Origin: Eudorina sp. 2006-703-Eu-15 | Lineage: Eukaryota; Chlorophyta; Chlorophyceae; Chlamydomonadales; Volvocaceae | Assembly (NCBI GenBank): GCA_003117195.1 | Contig: BDSI01000008.1 | Coordinates: 1,331,570-1,395,569, forward strand | Direction of reading: 5' to 3' | Length of the DNA: 64,000 nt | Shown here: piece after piece, positions 58,901 through 64,000 of the stretch | Layout of the letters: each line of letters starts with the position of its first letter | Numbering within the stretch: the stretch's first letter is position 1 | Notes under the pieces: generated by a model | Seen by the model: only the letters and a program-made list of their open reading frames with translations | Told to the model about the DNA's origin: nothing | The model's database searches: none | Translations under genes and position numbers: made by a program

Positions 58901-58934
58901 ACTTAAGCACGCTTTTGACCAGACCTGTCCCATC

Positions 58935-59008
58935 ACAAGCCCAACGGCCTGTGCCCACCAAACGTGGTGTGCACCAGAAGTTTGGTGGTCAGAGGCCGTT
59001 GGGCTTGT
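58935..59008. other. 74-nt foldback in oxygenase 3'UTR
   Basis: ACAAGCCCAACGGCC... pairs with ...GGCCGTTGGGCTTGT: 29-nt arms with two mismatches, just after the TAG at 58900. Possible miRNA-like precursor or stability element. Confidence 0.7.
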
Positions 59009-59411
59009 GTCTTGGCGGACAGAGGTCGACGGCCACAGGCGCTGACTGCAGTATGCGACCCATTTCTTGGGGGGGGGTGAAAGACGATGCTGCCACGCAA
59101 TGGTGCTGTACACGGTGCGATTGTGGAGCGTTTTGTCCCGTGCACCTGGGCGGCGCAGTTTTTTTTCTGCAATGTGATATGAAGTGGCTTTGGCTGCCAC
59201 ATGCCAGCGATGTCCCTGTGTGGTCCACTGTAACAAGGTGTAGACACACGCACCCTGTTTTTGCATCCTGTGTGTCTAGTGGCAGGACACGTGTTTCGTT
59301 CCGTGTGCACTGGGCCCCGTTCCGAGGCGGTCGAGGTCCAGGTTGTTGATTGATGTCGTACGGTCAGTCTGTGTAGCCGTCTGCGGCTGTACGGTAAGGT
59401 GAGCAGTTGGA

Positions 59412-59612
59412 TTGCTGGTCCCCCTTGTAACTATGTTTCCTACAACGCTTATGTACCAACATCACGATCCTCCGACACTGTGGTGCACAGCAGCAGCAAC
59501 ATGAGTGTGACGCAGGAGAGCATGGTGCCCCATGGAACCTGCCGTGGGCGCACACGCACTGCTCACGACCTCAGGGCGCTGCGAGCGTACAGCAGTTGTG
59601 TGGCCGCCGCAG
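59412..59612 (+). repeat. Dispersed direct repeat, copy B
   Basis: Near-identical to 55460-55660 and in the same orientation. Similarity fades by about 59735. The TGTAA within it (near 59427) could serve as the oxygenase 3' end. Confidence 0.85.
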
Positions 59613-60999
59613 CCGGCACCGGGGCTGCATCCCGGGCACTAGCCATGCATGACCATGCGGCGGGCCCCCTCTGGCAATGTCGTCGTCAGGGGCATGGCAA
59701 GGCGCAGCACTGTGCCTATGACAGCAGCATCCACATTCATGACCCTGGGGATGACTACTCGGGCCCCCAGCAGCAACACACGACAAGACAGCACATCGGT
59801 GCGCCATGGTGGCGCAGTTTCGTTTATGCAGTGTACGGTATGGTGAGGAAGCTTCGGCTGTCACCAATGACCCGCGGGGTCCGCTGTAATGTCCTGAACA
59901 AATCATCACATCGGTAGTGCTTTGCCAACACGTGAACATGCATTTCAATGTTCGACTTGCGTTTTGCCGTCACCTCGGACTCGGGCCATTGGGGCCGTCA
60001 TCCTCCACGGCTTCCTTTCTTCCTCCTTTCCTCCATCCTTTCCTCCTTCCTCCCCGTCCTCTTTTTCTTCTGTCTCGTCTTCTCCTCCCCCTCCTCTTCC
60101 TCTTCCTTTTTGGGCGGGGCCCCAGCGCGAAGCGCGTTCGGGGGGCCCCGCCCCCTAGGATTGCCCATGTCCGTGTGCCGTGTGCCGTGTGTCCGTGGGT
60201 AACGGCAAAACGTTCATTATCCGCTAAACTAATTCGCAATGTTTGTCATATTATTTGTCCTCTATTGCAAGGTATTCTTGGTTTGGCTGAAAAAAATTCT
60301 TGATGCCACCAACACCAAGATTTGCCTTTCTGTTTTGCCAGATAAATACAATTCAACATTATGTATTGAATCAAAGTTTCAAGATGCAAAGGGATAGCAT
60401 ACGGAGTACCAACGAGTTCTCCAGTTCCGATGGCCGAAGTCCGGGTTTCTTTTCGCACCCTGTTCTTGCCCTATATTTGCTATGTAACTATTGATAGCAA
60501 ACTTTAGAGGTTCACGTCTGCTGCGGGCGTGCAACTGAAGGGCTGCATTCTTGCCGACGGACCAAACAACTACAGTTTCAGGGCAAAACAAGGAATGCTT
60601 CAAGCTTGCTATGTGATCATCTGCTTGACAGACGGATGTGGTAGTGCAGAGGCGTCTAGCGTTACGTTACGGTGGCCGCCGTCGCCGGCGGCGCGTACTG
60701 CAGGATGGTTTCGGGGCTGCCGACGTGTTTGGGCTTGGTGAATCTATGCACGCCAATCCACCTTCAACATCAACGACACCCCAATGGTAACCTTTCACTC
60801 TCTCACACTGTTGCGCGGTAATAGAGTTTTCGTTCTAAAGCAAGCGGCCTGTACGGATTATAGGGGGTCCCCGCCCTTTTCCGGCTTCGAGGAAGCCGAC
60901 CCCTACTTGTCCTCCTACTCCTCCGTCTCGTCTTCACCGTACACCAACGCCCCTCTCGCCCGGTTGCCAGCCGTCGCCTTCGTTCCTCTTCACCCACTC

Positions 61000-61195
61000 G
61001 ACCACCGCCGGGCGGGTCCTCACACTCTGCAGCCGCCCTGCGGGCCGCCCGCCAATCCACCGGGCAACCCTCCCGCACCAGCCATTGCAACGCCGGCAGG
61101 GGGGACTCCCGGAAGCAGTCCACATCCTGACTGTCGCGGCCCCGCACCGCCCTGGTAAACGTAGTGCCCCCAAGGTCCCAGGGGCAGCCCATCCG
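61000..61195 (-). pseudogene. Ankyrin-repeat-like fragment
   Basis: The minus strand encodes GCPWDLGGTTFTRAVRGR, then LPALQWLVREGCPVDW. This is the LxWLxxxGCPxD pattern of ankyrin repeats abundant in green algae. No start, stop or neighbouring repeats could be joined, and a shared repeat end (61213-61244) abuts it. It may be a remnant or an isolated exon. Confidence 0.45.
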
Positions 61196-61212
61196 CCGCG
61201 GTACCCTAATTA

Positions 61213-61245
61213 CGGAGTTGGCGCTTCTTATCACCACCCATTAAC
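61213..61245 (+). repeat. Short dispersed motif shared with 55826-55857
   Basis: ACGGAGTTGGCGCTTCTTAT followed by CACCACNCATTAA occurs at both sites with about one difference; it may be one end of a dispersed element. Confidence 0.7.
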
Positions 61246-62997
61246 AGGGCAGCCGCTTCCTTGCTTGCTGATGGTTGAGACCGAGCGCTGGGGCAGTTGC
61301 AGTATGCGAGGTGGGAGCTTTGCGCAGGAAGCCACCGGTTCTTCTCATCGATCTGTGGACGGTTGACCTGGTCACGCTTGCCGAGAAACGGGCTCACTGC
61401 AATGTCTTCTCATATAGCCCCTCGGGGGTGTCGTGGCACGAGCTCGTGTGACCCGTGCTGTCAGGCCCAACAGCCTGAAGGTGGTAAGAAGATGGACTTT
61501 CCCTCCACAAAGCATGTACAGATTTCCCGTGATGAGGATCCGCCGTGAGGCCATGCGCCAGTTCGGGTATCGTACATATGCATCCACTGACGAGGTCCAG
61601 CGCAGCTCAGCGGTGTCTCTCCCCTCGGCCCCTCAGCTTCACCATGTACGGCACGCGGCGGTGACCTGACCACGCGCGCCGCCGAGCAGCAGACGGCAGC
61701 AGGTACCGTAAAAGGTAGGCACACCTCCAACACACGCACCCAACATCCACACACAGCACATGCGCGTCGCCCACCTGCCCCAGGCATCCTTGTGTTGCCA
61801 GTGGACCGTGGAACGGCCGCGGGGGGCGCCAGGCCGGGAAGCTACATACCGCAAGAAAACCCACAAACCCACAAGGTCCAATACCCGTGTGCCCAGCGGC
61901 CGCGTGTGGCCAGCTTCAACCTCCTCCATGCCAACTGCCAAGCGCCGCGGCCGCCGACATGACCGACGACCCACTTCCCATCCCCCGTCATCCCCCAGGT
62001 GCCATGTCGCCACGAAACCACAGTCCTCCCAACCCAACCTCACGCTGTCAGCATGCTGAACCCCCCGGCCCGGGTGGGGAGGGAACCAGCCCGTCAGCGA
62101 GAGCCTCTCAATTGCGCAGCTTCCCGCAGGCCACGTCCTCCCCTGCCAGGATGCGCCGGGGGCGGGGCGCCCCCTTCCCTCCGCCCTTGTTGTCTGCCAC
62201 AAGCTAAGTACCTTTGTCGCCTTGGCTGTCCCCTTAAGGGGAGGCACTTCGGAAGCGGGGAGAAGAGGCGCCAAGGCAGGCGAGCACGTGTTCCAGGCCC
62301 CATCCGCGGACCCACCGGCAAACAGTACCCGGTTCGTGACGCTGTAGCAAGCTGTAAGCAGCCAGTTGCTCAGGCCCCTCCGCATCCTCCTGCTTGGCTC
62401 ACACGACATCACATACAGCGGGCTGATGATGATCAACAACAATCCCACCACCTCCCCTCCCCCCCTCTGCAAACACGTACGTACGCATATACACGGGTGT
62501 CTTGCTAGATATATCACAACCACATGCATACCCGTCCAACGGTCAAATGCCCACAGCACGCCGCCGCCGACGCGGCCGATTGATGGTGCCGAAGTTGCAG
62601 ACCCACGACGTCCAGGCAACTACCCCAGGCCCTCATCAACACACAACCTGCGCAAGCGACGGTCGCGGGGCCTCCAGACACGTCCACACGTGCCGCCAGT
62701 CGCGTCCTAGCAACGGGAGCAGCAACAGCAGCGGTAATGGTAGCACCAGCGGCAGCGGCAGCAGCTGGTGCAGCTCCGGTTGCAGTTGTGTGCGAGCTGG
62801 CCATCTCAAAGAGACCGTACCCCACATCTAGTTCGGTAGTTTGGAAGTACGAGCCAGCCCGCTCCCCGGCGTGCAGTCTCTGGCGCTGCAGACCACCGCC
62901 CAACCAACCGCCCCCCTTCTTTTGTCAATAAAGACAGCGAAACCGCAAAAACGGGCAACAAACCGATAAACGCCTACCACCCTCCCCGGCGTTGAGA

Positions 62998-64000
62998 TCA
63001 CTCATCCTGCGGCTCACCCTCGGCCGCTCCCTCCTCGCCCTCCGCCGGGGCCTCGCTCGCCTCGCCGGCCGCCTCGCCCGGGGCCTCGCCGGCAGCCCCC
63101 TCCTCCCCGTCATCGCCCCCGTCATCCTCCGCTGCCAGCGGCTCCTCTTCACCCTCAGCAACACCCGCTTGGGACTCTTCACCGCCCCCTTCCTCGTACC
63201 CCTCCTGCGCTGCCTGAGACGCCTCGCCGACCGCACCCTCTCCTTCCCCTTCCCCATCTCCTTCGCCCTCCCGCCCCTCGCTCTCCTCGCCACCCGGCTC
63301 GCCGGTCGCCTCCGCCGCATCGGGCGCAGCAGCGGACGGCTCCTCCGTGGCTCCGTCGTCGTCGCGCGTGGAAGCCTCCGGCGCCGGCTCGCCGGCCTCG
63401 GTGGCCTCGCCGCCGCCGCCGCCGCCGTCGTCGTCCCCACTGCCCACCGCCAGCGATGGCTCACCCTCCACCGCAAGACCCTCCGTCGCCGACGGCTCCT
63501 GGGCGCCAGCGAACGCCAGGCTCGCCTCCGGCTCCGCCTCCATCACTGCCGGTGGCGGCGGCGGCGGCGGCGCCGCCGCCGCCGCTTGCGACTCCTCCGC
63601 CTCGGGCGCCTCCGGCAACTGCGCTGCCTCGCCGGCCGGCGCGGCAGGCCGCAGGACAAAGCCGGACAGGTTACCCATCTTGGGCCACAGCATGTCGCCG
63701 TCAGCGTCGGCGGCGGCGCCGCCGTCACCGCCTGCGGTGTCCGGCGCCGCTGCTGCGGCGGCGGCGGCGGCGTAGAGCTCGGGGTCGCCCTGGCGGCCGA
63801 TGACCGTCGTCCGCCGCTGCCCTCCCAGGTCCGGTCCCGGCCCCGACCCCTCACTGCCCCCTTGCTCCGCCGCGCGCATCGCGGCCACTCGGCGACGTGC
63901 CAGGTAGCCCCGACCTGCCGCCTGGATCTTAATGACAGCCACCTCCTGCTCCACCGTGTAGTCCGAGTGCACGTCGGCCGGCGGTGCCGCTGACGGCTCC
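62998..64000 (-). CDS. IQ-motif acidic protein, C-terminal part (runs off window)
   Basis: An open frame enters from the window edge and stops at 62998-63000. It begins EPSAAPPADVHSDYTV, then a single IQ motif (AVIKIQAAGRGYLARRR) predicted to bind calmodulin or a calmodulin-like light chain. A ~300-residue tail follows, very rich in Glu, Ala, Gly, Asp and Pro, ending EGEPQDE. Such architecture occurs in several algal flagellar proteins, but the family cannot be named from this part. The true start lies beyond 64000. No intron in the visible part. Confidence 0.65.
   Translation of the reverse strand, partial: EPSAAPPADVHSDYTVEQEVAVIKIQAAGRGYLARRRVAAMRAAEQGGSEGSGPGPDLGGQRRTTVIGRQGDPELYAAAAAAAAAPDTAGGDGGAAADADGDMLWPKMGNLSGFVLRPAAPAGEAAQLPEAPEAEESQAAAAAPPPPPPPAVMEAEPEASLAFAGAQEPSATEGLAVEGEPSLAVGSGDDDGGGGGGEATEAGEPAPEASTRDDDGATEEPSAAAPDAAEATGEPGGEESEGREGEGDGEGEGEGAVGEASQAAQEGYEEGGGEESQAGVAEGEEEPLAAEDDGGDDGEEGAAGEAPGEAAGEASEAPAEGEEGAAEGEPQDE

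Larger units (their letters stand above)
59613..62997. other. Repeat-rich region with no resolved gene
   Basis: A polypyrimidine tract lies at 60010-60110. Minus-strand coding potential exists at 61640-62810: an open frame of 326 codons, and an Ala-rich start-like MASSHTTATGAAP near 62800. It contains hydrophobic stretches (VVGLLLIIISPLYVMS), but no family was recognised and intron positions could not be set. In such GC-rich DNA a chance frame of this size is possible. A short match to 30327-30358 occurs at 62926-62957. Confidence 0.35.

Noticed and set aside
61639..62619. 326-codon minus-strand open frame
   Set aside because: No family signature, many Trp/Cys/Arg-rich segments, and frames this long arise by chance here. 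Kept only as unresolved coding potential.

Overview
This window looks like nuclear DNA of a chlamydomonadalean, probably volvocine, green alga. It is GC-rich and intron-dense, with short phase-consistent introns and TGTAA 3'-end signals. It carries a photosystem I PsaH with an algal transit peptide, the flagellar radial spoke protein RSP9, a chloroplast ribosomal protein L19 and an octotricopeptide-repeat (OPR) type protein. Gene models were built by hand: every exon chain given as resolved closes in frame across GT..AG introns (one GC..AG). No database search was possible.

Layout. 0.4-6.4 kb (+): OPR-like helical-repeat protein, entered at its 5' side, with an unresolved 4.1-5.3 kb stretch. 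6.5-9.4 kb: mostly unassigned, with one possible C-terminal exon. 9.43-10.85 kb (+): two-RRM Musashi/hnRNP-like protein. 13.2-14.4 kb (-): psaH, with a GC-AG intron. 16.6-18.6 kb (-): RSP9. 19.0-25.3 kb (-): nine-exon PD-(D/E)XK nuclease of the YqaJ/lambda-exonuclease type with a very large disordered insertion. 25.7-32.8 kb (+): STT3, the catalytic subunit of oligosaccharyltransferase, in 14 exons, divergent from the nuclease. 34.3-34.7 kb (-): chloroplast bL19. 35.7-36.2 kb: 499-bp non-autonomous hAT-type element with 8-bp target duplication. 37.0 kb (+): U6 snRNA. 37.1-44.5 kb: unresolved, with strong C-over-G bias on the + strand over several kb. 44.5-48.2 kb (-): protein with two tandem SpoVS-like domains. 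48.9-55.2 kb (+): TPR-like protein. 56.5-58.9 kb (+): 2OG-Fe(II) oxygenase bracketed by near-identical direct repeats. 59-63 kb: repeats and an ankyrin-like remnant. 63.0-64.0 kb (-): C-terminal part of an IQ-motif acidic protein running off the window.

The genes do not form one pathway. They are a normal eukaryotic neighbourhood with head-to-head pairs (nuclease/STT3 and SpoVS-like/TPR) and one tail-to-tail pair (RRM/psaH). The most notable items are the tandem SpoVS-like protein, the nuclease whose catalytic motifs are about 520 residues apart, a short (~45 bp) repeat recurring almost only inside introns, a U6 gene with a compensatory change in its internal stem, and long foldbacks in introns and a 3'UTR.
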